A stretch of DNA of 64,000 nt from assembly GCA_014323795.1 (NCBI GenBank), contig JACONK010000037.1, forward strand, positions 301,398 to 365,397, given 5' to 3'. The notes beneath the pieces were generated by a model. It was not told where the DNA came from. It was given only the letters and a program-made list of their open reading frames with translations, and ran no database searches. This document shows, one piece after another, positions 44,448 through 55,075 of the stretch (the stretch's first letter is position 1; each line of letters starts with the position of its first letter). The translations under genes were made by a program, and so were the position numbers. The stretch is from Paracoccaceae bacterium. Lineage in GTDB: Bacteria > Pseudomonadota > Alphaproteobacteria > Rhodobacterales > Rhodobacteraceae.

Positions 44448-45308
44448 CTATTGTGCCTGATCGGTGTCAATATCTGTTCCACCCCTTGCCGACAGGCCTT
44501 CAACGCATGGCACCACACCGATAAACCCGCCCCTGCGGGAAAGGCTGGCCCGTGCGCCCAACCAATACAATTTGCGGCACCCCGTATAGAATTCGCGCCT
44601 GACCCGGAACCACAATGGGCCCTTGTCCCTGCATTGTGCCGGAGAATCCGGGTCCGGGGGCTGCACGGTGCTGCGGGATACAGCCGGTGCCTGTTTGCCT
44701 TCAATCTGCATCATCTGTAAGCAGACCTGTATGCAGACTGCGGGAAAGACCTGATACATGCGCCACATCCGGCGCGGCATGGTGATAAAATCATCCGCAG
44801 GGTCGGAATACCGCCGGGATGCCTTCATCAGCTTTTTGGCACCCTTCCCCGATACAATATACGCCCCCGCACTTGTTATGGGTTGCAGGATTTGCCTGAC
44901 GGCAACGCCATTCATCATCCGCACGGCATCGAAGTACGAAGGCTTGGGGGAATAGTCCAGTTTGACCAGATCATACTCCGGGGCCGCGGATGCCAGGGAT
45001 TCAATCACGGGGCCGGTCGCGCCGGACAGCACCACATCATCTTCCATAATAACCGCGGATGACAGGCCTTGTTCCAGAACGCGCCGCCAGACGGCTCGAT
45101 GGCTTTCAAAACAGGCGATTTCAGCTTTGGTCAGGCCATAGCGCCAGCCTGACCCCGGCACATATCCGCCCTCGCCTGTCGGGCCGGCTGCCCGCGCATC
45201 AAGGGCGCGGAAACGTTGCGCCTGCACCCCGATGTCGGCAAACTGCGCTTCCATAAAGGTGCGACGTTCCGGGGCCCGGTCCAGATTGATGTAATACAAT
45301 GCCGTCAT
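44448..45308 (-). CDS. Glycosyltransferase family 25 (LPS-type)
   Basis: A 286-residue GT25-like enzyme, which in LPS cores adds galactose or related sugars. It has YYINLDRAPERRTFM at the N-terminus, GLTKAEIACFESHRAVWRRVLEQG and VIMEDDVVLSG, where the acidic EDDV binds the nucleotide-sugar metal. The C-terminal third (from about residue 205) is less conserved and basic. It lies at the edge of the glycan region, divergent from a GT8 gene 138 bp away. Confidence 0.85.
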   Translation of the reverse strand: MTALYYINLDRAPERRTFMEAQFADIGVQAQRFRALDARAAGPTGEGGYVPGSGWRYGLTKAEIACFESHRAVWRRVLEQGLSSAVIMEDDVVLSGATGPVIESLASAAPEYDLVKLDYSPKPSYFDAVRMMNGVAVRQILQPITSAGAYIVSGKGAKKLMKASRRYSDPADDFITMPRRMWRMYQVFPAVCIQVCLQMMQIEGKQAPAVSRSTVQPPDPDSPAQCRDKGPLWFRVRREFYTGCRKLYWLGARASLSRRGGFIGVVPCVEGLSARGGTDIDTDQAQ

Positions 45309-45446
45309 GATTGGCCCCGGTCCGGGTTTTCATGGGCCCGGACATAGGGTATGGCAGGGATGCGGGCAACCGGATGCCGCCACCACAGCCGGGCGGGGCA
45401 GGCCCGATGCGATGTGTCCGCGGGATGATCGGAAACAAGGGGCAGG

Positions 45447-46394
45447 ATGAAATCTGTCATTGTGCATATCTGTGACAAATCCTGGCTGGGGTATTCCCTG
45501 GTCAGTTCCATGTCATTTGCGGCGGTCGCCGCTGAACAGAATATTGAAAGAAAGATATTTGTTGGCGGGATTTCCGATGCCGACCTGGGAATTGCGCGGG
45601 ATTTTGCGGATGCGCACAGCCCCGGCGTGGATATCCTGCCGTTCCAAATGGCGGACCGGGCCGGGTTCCGGGTGGCGGATTTTCCGACAGATCGCGCCGT
45701 TCCGGTATGGGCCATGGGAAGGCTTTACCTGAGCCTGCTGCTGGATAAATCCTGGGATCGCGTCCTGTATCTGGACGGGGATACGCTGGCCGGCCCCGTG
45801 CCGATTGATATGGGGCAGGACCTGCAGGGAAAGGTGTTCGGGGCCGTTGAGGATTTTACGTATCGAAATGCATATGACAGCATGTTTATCAGGGACGGGT
45901 TACGGGGCAGGGGCCACCGCTATTTCAATTCCGGTGTGCTGTTGATCGACTGGCAAAAATGGGGGGGGCAGACAGAAGAAGACGCCCTTGAATTCTACCA
46001 GAAATGTGTGCGCTTTCTGAAACATAATGATCAGTGTGCCCTGAACCACACCTGCGTTGGCCGCTGGTGTCCGCTTGATCTGTCGTGGAATACCGGAACT
46101 TCCATGCTCTGGAAGGCTGAATATGCCAAAAAGGCCCGCGTCGTGCATTTTTATGGCAGCACCAAGCCCTGGGATTCAGGGCGTTTCAAAGAGCATGGCA
46201 CCTGGACCAAGCCCTATCAGGATTTTCAGAAGATATTCCCGCTTGAAATGGCCGTTTCACCCCGCACCCTGACCCATGAGCTGCGCTATGCCCTGCGCCG
46301 CATCCGGTATCTGATACAATCCAAACCTGAAGATCTTAGACACCTGCGCCCGTATTTGCAGGAACACTACCCGGATTACATCGCCCGGGATTGA
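45447..46394 (+). CDS. Glycosyltransferase family 8 (LgtC/WaaJ-like)
   Basis: A 315-residue GT8-type transferase with the metal-binding DxD in VLYLDGDTLAG and the GRGHRYFNSGVLLIDWQKW segment typical of retaining galactosyl- or glucosyltransferases (LgtC, WaaJ). DQCALNHTCVGRWCPLDLSWN and VVHFYGSTKPW supply the C-terminal His-Gly substrate motif. It probably adds a hexose to LPS or another surface glycan. Confidence 0.88.
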   Translation: MKSVIVHICDKSWLGYSLVSSMSFAAVAAEQNIERKIFVGGISDADLGIARDFADAHSPGVDILPFQMADRAGFRVADFPTDRAVPVWAMGRLYLSLLLDKSWDRVLYLDGDTLAGPVPIDMGQDLQGKVFGAVEDFTYRNAYDSMFIRDGLRGRGHRYFNSGVLLIDWQKWGGQTEEDALEFYQKCVRFLKHNDQCALNHTCVGRWCPLDLSWNTGTSMLWKAEYAKKARVVHFYGSTKPWDSGRFKEHGTWTKPYQDFQKIFPLEMAVSPRTLTHELRYALRRIRYLIQSKPEDLRHLRPYLQEHYPDYIARD

Positions 46395-46625
46395 CCACTG
46401 GCAAACCCGGTGCCGGTTGTGCAGGAAAACCCGCCCGCCAATGTGGCGACAAGGATCAGCCCCCGATACTCCGGTTGCCCTGGAACAGGCCAAGGGTGCC
46501 AGTGCCGGGGGCAGGGCCGTTCCCCCTGACGCAAGCCGAAAGGTCACGCGGCGCTTTGTGCTTTGACTCTGGCGGGTATCCTGTTCAACCCTGTGTGCGG
46601 CACGACAAAGGACAAGGGCAGGCGC

Positions 46626-48380
46626 ATGGTCAATCATCTGTATTACGGCGATAACCTGCCGGTCCTGCGCGAATCCGTTGCGGATGCCAGCGTGGATCTG
46701 GTCTATCTGGACCCGCCGTTCAACTCCAACGCGTCCTACAATGTGCTGTTCATGGGGCCCGGCGGTACGGACAGCCCCGCACAGATTGAGGCATTTGACG
46801 ACACCTGGCACTGGACTGACACGGCGGAGGCCGCCTATGGCGAGGTGTTACAGTCCGGCAACAGGGACGCGGCGGAGCTGCTGCGGGCCATGCGGGTGTT
46901 TCTGGGTGAAAATGACATGATGGCCTACCTGGCGATGATGACCATCCGCCTGCTGGAGTTGCACCGGGTTTTGAAGGATACGGGCAGCCTGTATCTGCAT
47001 TGTGACCCGACGGCCGCGCATTACCTGAAACTGCTGATGGATGCGGTGTTTGGGTGCGCTATGTGTCAGGCATGTATCGCCTGGAAGCGTACTTATGCCC
47101 GTAGCGACAAGATGTTCGGTGCGCTGTCGGACACCCTGCTTTGGTATGGGAAAGGGGAAAAGGTCACGCGAAACATGGACGCTGTCATTATCCCCTTTAC
47201 CACCGATGAGATCAGGGAAAAGTATCCTTACGAAGACGAGCGTGGTCGATATATGCGCGGCAACTTAATGGGGCCAAGCACGTCAGGCGAGACAGTCGGG
47301 GAAAGCGGGCAGGCGTGGAAGGGCTGTGATCCGACCAGATACGGAAGGCATTGGAGTGCCCCGAAGACGGGCAGATACGCACGTTATTTGCACGATGTAC
47401 TTTTGCCCGGATACCTGGATGAATCCGGCGTCCATGCCCGTCTTGATCTGCTGGACGCGGCGGGCATGATCCACTGGACACAAACGGGCGTTCCCTTGTT
47501 GAAACGCTATTGCATACCGGGGCAGGGAGTTGTTCCGGGAAACATTTGGACAGATATTCCGCCGTTGGGTATAATTGCGAAAGAACGCCTTGGCTACCCG
47601 ACGCAGAAACCCGTTGCCCTGCTGGAACGCATCATCGCCGCCAGCAGCAATGAAGGCGATCTGGTTCTGGACCCGTTCTGCGGCTGCGGCACCACTGTTC
47701 ACGCCGCCGAAAAACTGAACCGCCGATGGTGCGGCATTGATATCACGCACCTGGCCATCGGCCTGATCGAAAAGCGCCTGCGCGATGCCTTCCCCAGGGT
47801 CGCGTTCACAACCCACGGTGTGCCGCAGGACATCGCGGGTGCCCGTGACCTCGCCCGCCGCGGACGCAAGGAGGGGCGGCATTATTTTGAGTTTGAGAAA
47901 TGGGCCCTCTCTCTTATCAACGCGCGGCCCGGCACCCTGTCACGGCGGGGGGCGGATAAGGGGCGGGGGGCGGGTAAGGGGCGGGGGGCGGATAAGGGGC
48001 GGGGGGCGGATAAGGGGATCGACGGCACGATCTATTTTGACAGAACCCGGCGTGCGCTTGTCAGTGTGAAGGCGGGCGAGAATGTGAGCATTTCGATGAT
48101 CCGCGACCTGCGCGGGGTGATTGAACGCGAAGGTGCGGAGATCGGCATTTTCCTGACCCTGACCCCACCGACGAACCCCATGGTTGCCGAGGCCGCCGCC
48201 GCGGGGCAGTTCAGGATGGAAGGCTTTGAATCGGCTGTCCCGCGTATCCAAATCGTCACCGTTGAGGCCGCGCTGGCCCTGCGCAACCGCGCCGTGCGCC
48301 TTCCCCTGCGCCGCGCCGACACCTTCAAACGCGCCGTGCGGGAAGAAGATAAAACCGCACAGGATAAGATGGATCTGTAG
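46626..48380 (+). CDS. DNA methyltransferase fused to a PD-(D/E)XK-like nuclease domain
   Basis: A 584-residue protein. The N-terminal part is a beta-class amino-methyltransferase: motif IV DPPF (YLDPPFNSNASYN) comes before motif I (DPFCGCGTT), and it has the type-III-like YPTQKP-like GYPTQKPVALLERII. The C-terminal part (about 420-560) contains 'DGTIYFDRTRRALVSVKAG', which looks like a PD-(D/E)XK nuclease core, and LTLTPPTNPM. A tandem repeat of RGADKG precedes the Asp of this motif. This suggests a single-chain restriction-modification or methylation-dependent enzyme. Start ATG 46626. No restriction partner is adjacent. Confidence 0.85.
   Translation: MVNHLYYGDNLPVLRESVADASVDLVYLDPPFNSNASYNVLFMGPGGTDSPAQIEAFDDTWHWTDTAEAAYGEVLQSGNRDAAELLRAMRVFLGENDMMAYLAMMTIRLLELHRVLKDTGSLYLHCDPTAAHYLKLLMDAVFGCAMCQACIAWKRTYARSDKMFGALSDTLLWYGKGEKVTRNMDAVIIPFTTDEIREKYPYEDERGRYMRGNLMGPSTSGETVGESGQAWKGCDPTRYGRHWSAPKTGRYARYLHDVLLPGYLDESGVHARLDLLDAAGMIHWTQTGVPLLKRYCIPGQGVVPGNIWTDIPPLGIIAKERLGYPTQKPVALLERIIAASSNEGDLVLDPFCGCGTTVHAAEKLNRRWCGIDITHLAIGLIEKRLRDAFPRVAFTTHGVPQDIAGARDLARRGRKEGRHYFEFEKWALSLINARPGTLSRRGADKGRGAGKGRGADKGRGADKGIDGTIYFDRTRRALVSVKAGENVSISMIRDLRGVIEREGAEIGIFLTLTPPTNPMVAEAAAAGQFRMEGFESAVPRIQIVTVEAALALRNRAVRLPLRRADTFKRAVREEDKTAQDKMDL
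47946..48017 (+). repeat. 18-bp tandem repeat, four units, in-frame
   Basis: Four near-identical 18-base units (CGGGGGGCGGATAAGGGG) encode RGADKG each; unit two has GGT for GAT. Slippage changes length by whole codons, so the reading frame is preserved. It lies directly before the nuclease-like Asp motif of the methyltransferase fusion. Confidence 0.95.
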
Positions 48381-49618
<1,238 letters not shown>

Positions 49619-50623
49619 TCACGCCCCGACCGCCCAGGCGGATGCGCAGATTTCTGCCAGGCTGAACTGTGCCTCAAATCCCAAAATCTGCCGGGCCCTG
49701 CGCACATCAGCATAACATATGCCGATATCACCCCCGCGCCGGGGAGCAATCTGACAGGGGATTTCGCGACCACAGGCGTTTTGAAAGGCAGCAACCATCT
49801 GCAGAACCGAACAGCCGTCACCGGTACCCAGGTTAACGGTGTGGCTTTTTTGCGTTGTCATAAGCGCATCAAGCGACAGCACATGACCGCGGGCAATATC
49901 TTCGATATGAATGTAATCGCGTATGGGAGTACCGTCAGGGGTATCCCAGTCGTTGCCAAAAATCTTCAGATGATCACTTGTGCCCTGGGCAACGCCCAGA
50001 AGGCGTGGCATCAGGTTTTCCGCAGGCTGAGAGGAATGTTCGGGATGGGGCAGCAGAAGACCGGATCCGTGGGCCCCGGCCGCGTTAAAATAGCGCAGGA
50101 TGCCGACCGTCCAGTCCTTATCCGCCTCAGCGATCTGGTCCAGGATCTGTTCGCCGATCAGTTTGGTAAACCCGTAGGGATTGGTAAAACCCAACGGTGC
50201 CGTTTCCGGGATCGGCAAAATCGCAGGCGTACCATAGACCGTAGCGGAAGAAGAAAACACAATCGTTCGGGTGCCGCAGGTGCGCATCGCCCCCACCACA
50301 TTGATCAGCCCGGCCGCGTTATTTTCGATGTAAAGAAAAGGATGTTTCGCAGATTGGCCAACCGCCTTCCTGGCAGCAAGATGTATAACCGCATCTGGCT
50401 GATAATCTGCAAAGGCCCGGGCGAGCCCCTGTTTGTCGAGTATATTTCCTTCCACCACCGTCACCGCTTTGCCGGTCAGTTGGCCAATTCGCGCTGGTGT
50501 GTTCCGGTCCGCATTGGAAAAGTCATCGAAGATAACAGGGATATACCCTGCGGTATCCAACGCCACACATGTATGGGCACCGATATAGCCGGCCCCCCCT
50601 GTCAAGAGAATGGTTGCGCCCAT
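49619..50623 (-). CDS. galE: UDP-glucose 4-epimerase
   Basis: A 334-residue SDR epimerase that interconverts UDP-glucose and UDP-galactose (or the N-acetyl forms). It has an N-terminal NAD site TGGAGYIGAH, SSSATVYG with the catalytic Ser, and NPYGFTKLIGE with the Tyr/Lys pair; RDYIHIEDIA and GDIGICYADVRRARQILGF are typical of GalE. The start at 50623 (MGATILLTGG) is preferred; the frame runs 23 codons further. It supplies nucleotide sugars for the glycosyltransferases around it. Confidence 0.93.
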   Translation of the reverse strand: MGATILLTGGAGYIGAHTCVALDTAGYIPVIFDDFSNADRNTPARIGQLTGKAVTVVEGNILDKQGLARAFADYQPDAVIHLAARKAVGQSAKHPFLYIENNAAGLINVVGAMRTCGTRTIVFSSSATVYGTPAILPIPETAPLGFTNPYGFTKLIGEQILDQIAEADKDWTVGILRYFNAAGAHGSGLLLPHPEHSSQPAENLMPRLLGVAQGTSDHLKIFGNDWDTPDGTPIRDYIHIEDIARGHVLSLDALMTTQKSHTVNLGTGDGCSVLQMVAAFQNACGREIPCQIAPRRGGDIGICYADVRRARQILGFEAQFSLAEICASAWAVGA

Positions 50624-50749
50624 GATCTTTGCCCTGCTCGTTCTGATGGATCTCTTAAGGCTCACTGTTTTGCATCGACAGGGCACTGGCACCCGGGCAC
50701 TCGCTATGGCCCGGGGTGCGCCTTTCCGGCAGTGTACACCCGCCAGCCC

Positions 50750-51763
50750 CTAGACCAGAAGGTTTATCAGATCGCTTGTTCCTGCCTCGTGGGCATTACG
50801 ATAAATGGACAGTGAGATATCGTCCAGGGCGGGGCATTGATTGTCAAACTCCGGCACATTACGATGCATCCGGAAAACGATGAATGACAAATCTATGAAG
50901 CCATTTGTCCCCAACCCAAGAAGCTCTATATCACACGCCAGCATGTTCGGCAGGTTATCATGGCTGAGGAAAAATCGGGTGGGTGACAGGTGCGGTTTTT
51001 CCAGTTTTCGTGCCCGCGGAATCGCACCCAGGGAAGACCCGTCGTGGCCTAGGATCTCTGACGGGCCGGGCACAATCAAATCTCCTTTGGCCGAATATCG
51101 CTTCATGCGCAAAACGCCCGGCCCGTTTCCGACCACGTCCGGCATGAGAATATCAATCAGACGAATATCTTTGGCAGGCGGTTTTTTGAACCGCACCACA
51201 ATGCGTTCGGAATACCCTGCATGAAGGCCAAGATATATGCGACTGGCATAAGTATGACGGGTATTGTCGTCCGTGTTCATGGCAGAGCAAAGCCGGGCAG
51301 ATTGCACGACAGCCGTCGCCACCCCACCCCCGTTTTTCAGAACAATGGTTACGGTGGCTGCATCTTTCGGTGGCGACAGTTTCATCCGATACCTTTTCGG
51401 GTGCCCAGGAACCAGGTTGTTGATCTTGTGTTCCTCTCTCAGACGTGACGACGCTGTCCCAACGTATTCGAGTACTGTTTCCAGGCAATGAATCGGTGTC
51501 CCTGCCGCTGTCCGATAGGTGACAACCGCATTAAGATCACGCTGTTCTTCGTTGAAAATTCTAAGCAGAAAAAGTACTTTAGGTTCCGGAATTTTCTCAA
51601 AGTGAAACACAAGACTGTCGTGAAACGCGGAAAATATTATCGGCTTGCCGCCCGGTGCGCGAATTATTCCGGTACCAAGACCTAATGCACTGTCCATGGT
51701 CATGTATCGTTTCCTTAGCCTCCTGAAGATTTTGAGAAGGAACAGTTCCAGTTTGGCGTTCAT
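50750..51763 (-). CDS. Hypothetical protein in the glycan operon
   Basis: A 337-residue protein with no family I recognise. The first 20 residues are basic and amphipathic (LELFLLKIFRRLRKRY), with no clear signal peptide. Regular beta-rich stretches alternate (PIIFSAFHDSLVFHFE, TVTIVLKNGG, RIVVRFKK), suggesting a beta-sandwich. Its start overlaps the stop of the upstream glycosyltransferase-like gene (ATGA), so the two are co-translated and it likely serves the same glycan pathway. Confidence 0.7.
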   Translation of the reverse strand: MNAKLELFLLKIFRRLRKRYMTMDSALGLGTGIIRAPGGKPIIFSAFHDSLVFHFEKIPEPKVLFLLRIFNEEQRDLNAVVTYRTAAGTPIHCLETVLEYVGTASSRLREEHKINNLVPGHPKRYRMKLSPPKDAATVTIVLKNGGGVATAVVQSARLCSAMNTDDNTRHTYASRIYLGLHAGYSERIVVRFKKPPAKDIRLIDILMPDVVGNGPGVLRMKRYSAKGDLIVPGPSEILGHDGSSLGAIPRARKLEKPHLSPTRFFLSHDNLPNMLACDIELLGLGTNGFIDLSFIVFRMHRNVPEFDNQCPALDDISLSIYRNAHEAGTSDLINLLV

Positions 51764-52734
51764 ACTTTGAACGTATAATCCATCGACCGGTAATACTCTG
51801 CCATTCGGGCATAGTATTGCGGGGTATTCTGCCAGTTGCCGGGGACGATTCCGCGCCGGGCCGCAATAAAGGCATCGTGGTCGAGCTTCGGATTTTCCAG
51901 GGCTTTTGCATCCTTGGCAACGATATGCTCCATGATATCGCGAATCGTGCAGGAGTATTGACTAAAATCCCATGGGGCTTCTGCCATGGCGTAATGGGTA
52001 TGATGTGTCTTTTCCTTTGTGAATTGCTGGTAAAGTCCCTCCCTGTCAGTATTTCTCAGCCACCGATGCGGGCGTGATACGCACACGAGCGGTACCTTGT
52101 TATTCTTGCACAGGATGGCGCATGTCAGATCTACCATGACCTCAGGCAGAAACTGCCGGAGCGACAGGTCAACATTACAAACATTCACAGCAAAAGATCC
52201 GGTTCCGGGCAAACATACAAAGCGGTCCGTCTTCAGGCCGCCCTGGTATTGATAGATGGCCGTGCGCATATAGTAGTATTCCGGATTTTCCGGAAAGATT
52301 GACCCGTGCACACAGGCTGCAACCCGATTATCATAATTCGCCATGGTTTGTTTTAAATGCGCGACATAATTTCCCGGGTAGAGGAAATCGTCGTCCAGGG
52401 TAAAGAAGAAACCCTTGTCGATACGTTCCGCGAAAAAGACTTTCCCGGTAGCATTCATATCAATGTAATCCTGTGAGCGAAAGACGGTCACCTTTCTGTC
52501 TTCCATCCAGTTCGGCACTGAATCGTAACCGTTCAGATAGATGAAAAAATGGTCCATCTGGCCGTAGAGTGTCTCCAGTACAAAACGCAGATTTTTTTCA
52601 CGCCTCGGGATCGAGGCAATACCGGCATAAGCCCCGGTTTCTTTGAAAACCGGGATATTCCTGCCCTTTGTCATGGTGCCATAATCTGGCAGAACAGCCG
52701 GTTCCGGCGCGATAGTTTGTTGAAAGAAAGGCAT
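51760..52734 (-). CDS. GT-A-type glycosyltransferase-like protein
   Basis: A 324-residue protein with an early GT-A pattern: YAGIASIPRREKNLRFVLETLYGQMDHFFIYLNGY, then a triple-acid metal site GFFFTLDDDFLYPGNYVAHL. Aromatic-rich acceptor regions follow (HGSIFPENPEYYYMRT). The family is like GT2, but I cannot place it more precisely. It is the first gene of a two-gene unit with the unknown protein. Downstream on the same strand is galE. Confidence 0.78.
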   Translation of the reverse strand: MPFFQQTIAPEPAVLPDYGTMTKGRNIPVFKETGAYAGIASIPRREKNLRFVLETLYGQMDHFFIYLNGYDSVPNWMEDRKVTVFRSQDYIDMNATGKVFFAERIDKGFFFTLDDDFLYPGNYVAHLKQTMANYDNRVAACVHGSIFPENPEYYYMRTAIYQYQGGLKTDRFVCLPGTGSFAVNVCNVDLSLRQFLPEVMVDLTCAILCKNNKVPLVCVSRPHRWLRNTDREGLYQQFTKEKTHHTHYAMAEAPWDFSQYSCTIRDIMEHIVAKDAKALENPKLDHDAFIAARRGIVPGNWQNTPQYYARMAEYYRSMDYTFKV

Positions 52735-52811
52735 TTTATCTCATCGTCTCATCAGCGTACAGAATCCATGCTGCCTGCGATGAACCGGGGCACACCATGT
52801 CCGAACCGATC

Positions 52812-53456
52812 TTAAACAAAGGGTATCCTGTTGTAGATGCGCCGGGCTTCGTTAAGCTTTTCGTACTTGTGTTCATCTTCCAGCGTCATAAGGTTCGGGT
52901 CAATTTCCGGCGACGGGTTGAGGTGTGGCAGACTAACCTGTTCACCAAATTTCTCCGACAGGCGATCCGCAAGTTTTGACAGTTCTGTATACCGGATAAA
53001 GATCACCTCATCGGGAATGTTGCCGTGGATATCAAGGCAGAAATCAATCCCGCAGCTGACATGCGCCGAGAACGAGGGGGCTTCCTGTGCCCAGTCATCC
53101 ATGAAGTCCTGAAAATGCATGTGGGTCGTCAAGGTCTGCCGTACCTTTTCGTCATGTTCATACCGGTGTACGGTGATTCCCCCTCTGTGGCGCACCGTGC
53201 TCTTCCGGAACCGGTACCAGCTGCGCAAAACATCCAGCGGCTCCCTGACGGTGATGAAAACGTCACAACCCTTGCGGTCAAAGTAATCGCCGAACATGTC
53301 CCGGTATCCGGCATAGGTGAGATGCTTACAATGCAAATTCCCGCCAACTCTCACGTGGGCGTATCGGCCAAGCCTGCCCACACTGCTCTTTACAGAGGTC
53401 GTGCCGGTTTTCGGGTTCATCAGTATAACAAATTTGTGTATTGGTGATGCAATCAT
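52812..53456 (-). CDS. Sulfotransferase-family protein, copy 1
   Basis: A 214-residue protein with the PAPS-binding features of sulfotransferases: the 5'-phosphosulfate loop NPKTGTTSVKSSVG and the 3'-phosphate-type segment VREPLDVLRSWYRFR. The start at 53456 (MIASPIHKF) matches the beginning of the two neighbouring paralogues. It is the most downstream of three tandem copies on this strand. Small size and lack of a signal peptide suggest a cytoplasmic enzyme that sulfates a sugar precursor or lipid-linked glycan. Confidence 0.8.
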   Translation of the reverse strand: MIASPIHKFVILMNPKTGTTSVKSSVGRLGRYAHVRVGGNLHCKHLTYAGYRDMFGDYFDRKGCDVFITVREPLDVLRSWYRFRKSTVRHRGGITVHRYEHDEKVRQTLTTHMHFQDFMDDWAQEAPSFSAHVSCGIDFCLDIHGNIPDEVIFIRYTELSKLADRLSEKFGEQVSLPHLNPSPEIDPNLMTLEDEHKYEKLNEARRIYNRIPFV

Positions 53457-53519
53457 AACGTTTTCCGCAATTGTCGCCCTGGCGATCCTGAACCGGGGCA
53501 CCCTGTGTCCGAACCGGAC

Positions 53520-54101
53520 TTACACAAAGGGTATCCTGTTGTAGACGTGCCGGGCTTCGTTAAGCTTTTCGTACTTGTGTTCATCTTCCAGCGTCATAAG
53601 GTTCGGGTCAATTTCCGGCGACGGGTTAAGGTGTGGCAGCTCAACCTGTTTATCAACTTTCCTGGAAATGTAATACGCAATCTTTGATAGTTCCGTATAC
53701 CGGATAAAGATCACTTCATCGGGAATGTTGCCCCGGGCATCAAGGCAGAAATCAATCCCGCAGCTGACCCGCGCCCGGCGCGTGGGGGCTTGCTGTGCCC
53801 AGTCATCCATGAAGTCCTGAAAATATTTGTCGTAGCGCCCCGTGCTCTTCCGGAGCCGGTACCAGCTGCGCAAAACATCCAGGGGTTCCCTGACGATGAT
53901 GAAAGTGTCACAGCCGTTACGATCAAAGTAGTCCCCGAACATGTCCCGGTATGCGGCATAGGTAAAGTGCACCATGGATCTGTGTCCGCCGAGCTCCACG
54001 TGGGCGTATCTGCCAACCTTGCCCACACTGTCCCTCAGGGATTTTGTGCCGGTTCTGGGGGGGGTCAGGATAACAAATTTGTGTATCGGCGATGCAATCA
54101 C
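53520..54101 (-). CDS. Sulfotransferase-family protein, copy 2
   Basis: A 193-residue paralogue of the neighbouring sulfotransferases. The PAPS loop is changed to PPRTGTKSLRDSVG, so Ser/Thr binding residues differ from the TGTTS form. The VREPLDVLRSWYRLR segment is intact. It starts with GTG at 54101 (VIASPIHKF) or a TTG five codons upstream. The 3' third is almost identical to copies 1 and 3, including the shared 'EIDPNLMTLEDEHKYEKLNEARH' end. Confidence 0.78.
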   Translation of the reverse strand: MIASPIHKFVILTPPRTGTKSLRDSVGKVGRYAHVELGGHRSMVHFTYAAYRDMFGDYFDRNGCDTFIIVREPLDVLRSWYRLRKSTGRYDKYFQDFMDDWAQQAPTRRARVSCGIDFCLDARGNIPDEVIFIRYTELSKIAYYISRKVDKQVELPHLNPSPEIDPNLMTLEDEHKYEKLNEARHVYNRIPFV

Positions 54102-54165
54102 AGCGTTTTTCCGCAAATATCATCCCGGCGATCCTGAACCGGGATGTCCCGTGTCCGAACCGGAC

Positions 54166-54894
54166 TTACACAAAGGGTATCCTGCTGTAGATGTGCCGGG
54201 CCTCGTTAAGCTTTTCGTACTTGTGTTCATCTTCCAGGGTCATGAGCTCGGGGTCAACTTTTGGCGACGGATTGAGGTGCGGCAAATCAAAATGTACACC
54301 CAGATTGCTACACAGGCGTTCCGTAAGCTTCGACAATTCAGTATACCGGATAAAGATCACCTCATCGGGAATGTTGCCTTGGGCATCAAGGCAGAAATCA
54401 ATCCCGCAGCTGACATTTGCCCGGCGCGTGGGGGTTTCCTGTGCCCAGTCATCCATGAAGTCCTGAAAGGTTATGCTGCGCGTTGACGTCTCTTCCCGGT
54501 TGACTCTGAATCTTTCAGTCCCCGAAACGTTCTTGTCTATATTGTCATGCACCCAGGGTTTGCCTTTCGCACCAAACCTGTTCAGGTCGTTCAGTTCATG
54601 ATCAAACGCGGTTTTATCGAGTTTGTACTTGTACCGATTCCGGTTGATCCGGAATCGGTACCAGCTGCGCAAAACATCCAGGGGTTCCCTGACTACGATG
54701 AAAACGTCACAGCCTTTACGGTCAAAATAATCACCGAACATGTCCCGGTATGCGGCATAGGTGAGGTGCTTGAAAAATTCATTTCTGCCGACTCTGATGT
54801 GGGCACATCGTCCCACCACAGACTTGTTGTAAGATGTCGTGGCGGTTTTCGGATTCATTAGAAGAACAAATTTATGGATCGGTGATGCAAGCAC
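54166..54894 (-). CDS. Sulfotransferase-family protein, copy 3
   Basis: A 242-residue paralogue with the loop NPKTATTSYNKSVV and VREPLDVLRSWYRFR. It carries an extra segment of about 45 residues (YKLDKTAFDHELNDLNRFGAKG and so on) absent from copies 1 and 2. The GTG at 54894, after AAAGGAAA, gives the common VLASPIHKF beginning; a frame 58 codons longer upstream reads as unrelated. It is the most upstream of the three on the minus strand. Confidence 0.8.
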   Translation of the reverse strand: MLASPIHKFVLLMNPKTATTSYNKSVVGRCAHIRVGRNEFFKHLTYAAYRDMFGDYFDRKGCDVFIVVREPLDVLRSWYRFRINRNRYKYKLDKTAFDHELNDLNRFGAKGKPWVHDNIDKNVSGTERFRVNREETSTRSITFQDFMDDWAQETPTRRANVSCGIDFCLDAQGNIPDEVIFIRYTELSKLTERLCSNLGVHFDLPHLNPSPKVDPELMTLEDEHKYEKLNEARHIYSRIPFV

Positions 54895-55075
54895 TGTTAT
54901 TTCCTTTCGCGATTGAGGGTTTTGCGCTTCTGTATCGTCATTCAGGCAGCAGATAAAGACCAAAACGTCCCCGCACGTGCCAACTTTGGGAATGTCTGTC
55001 AACAGGCCCGCGCATGATACCGGCCCTGAACCGGAAACATTAGAAAAGATGCCACAGGCACGGGCCACCCGGAAG

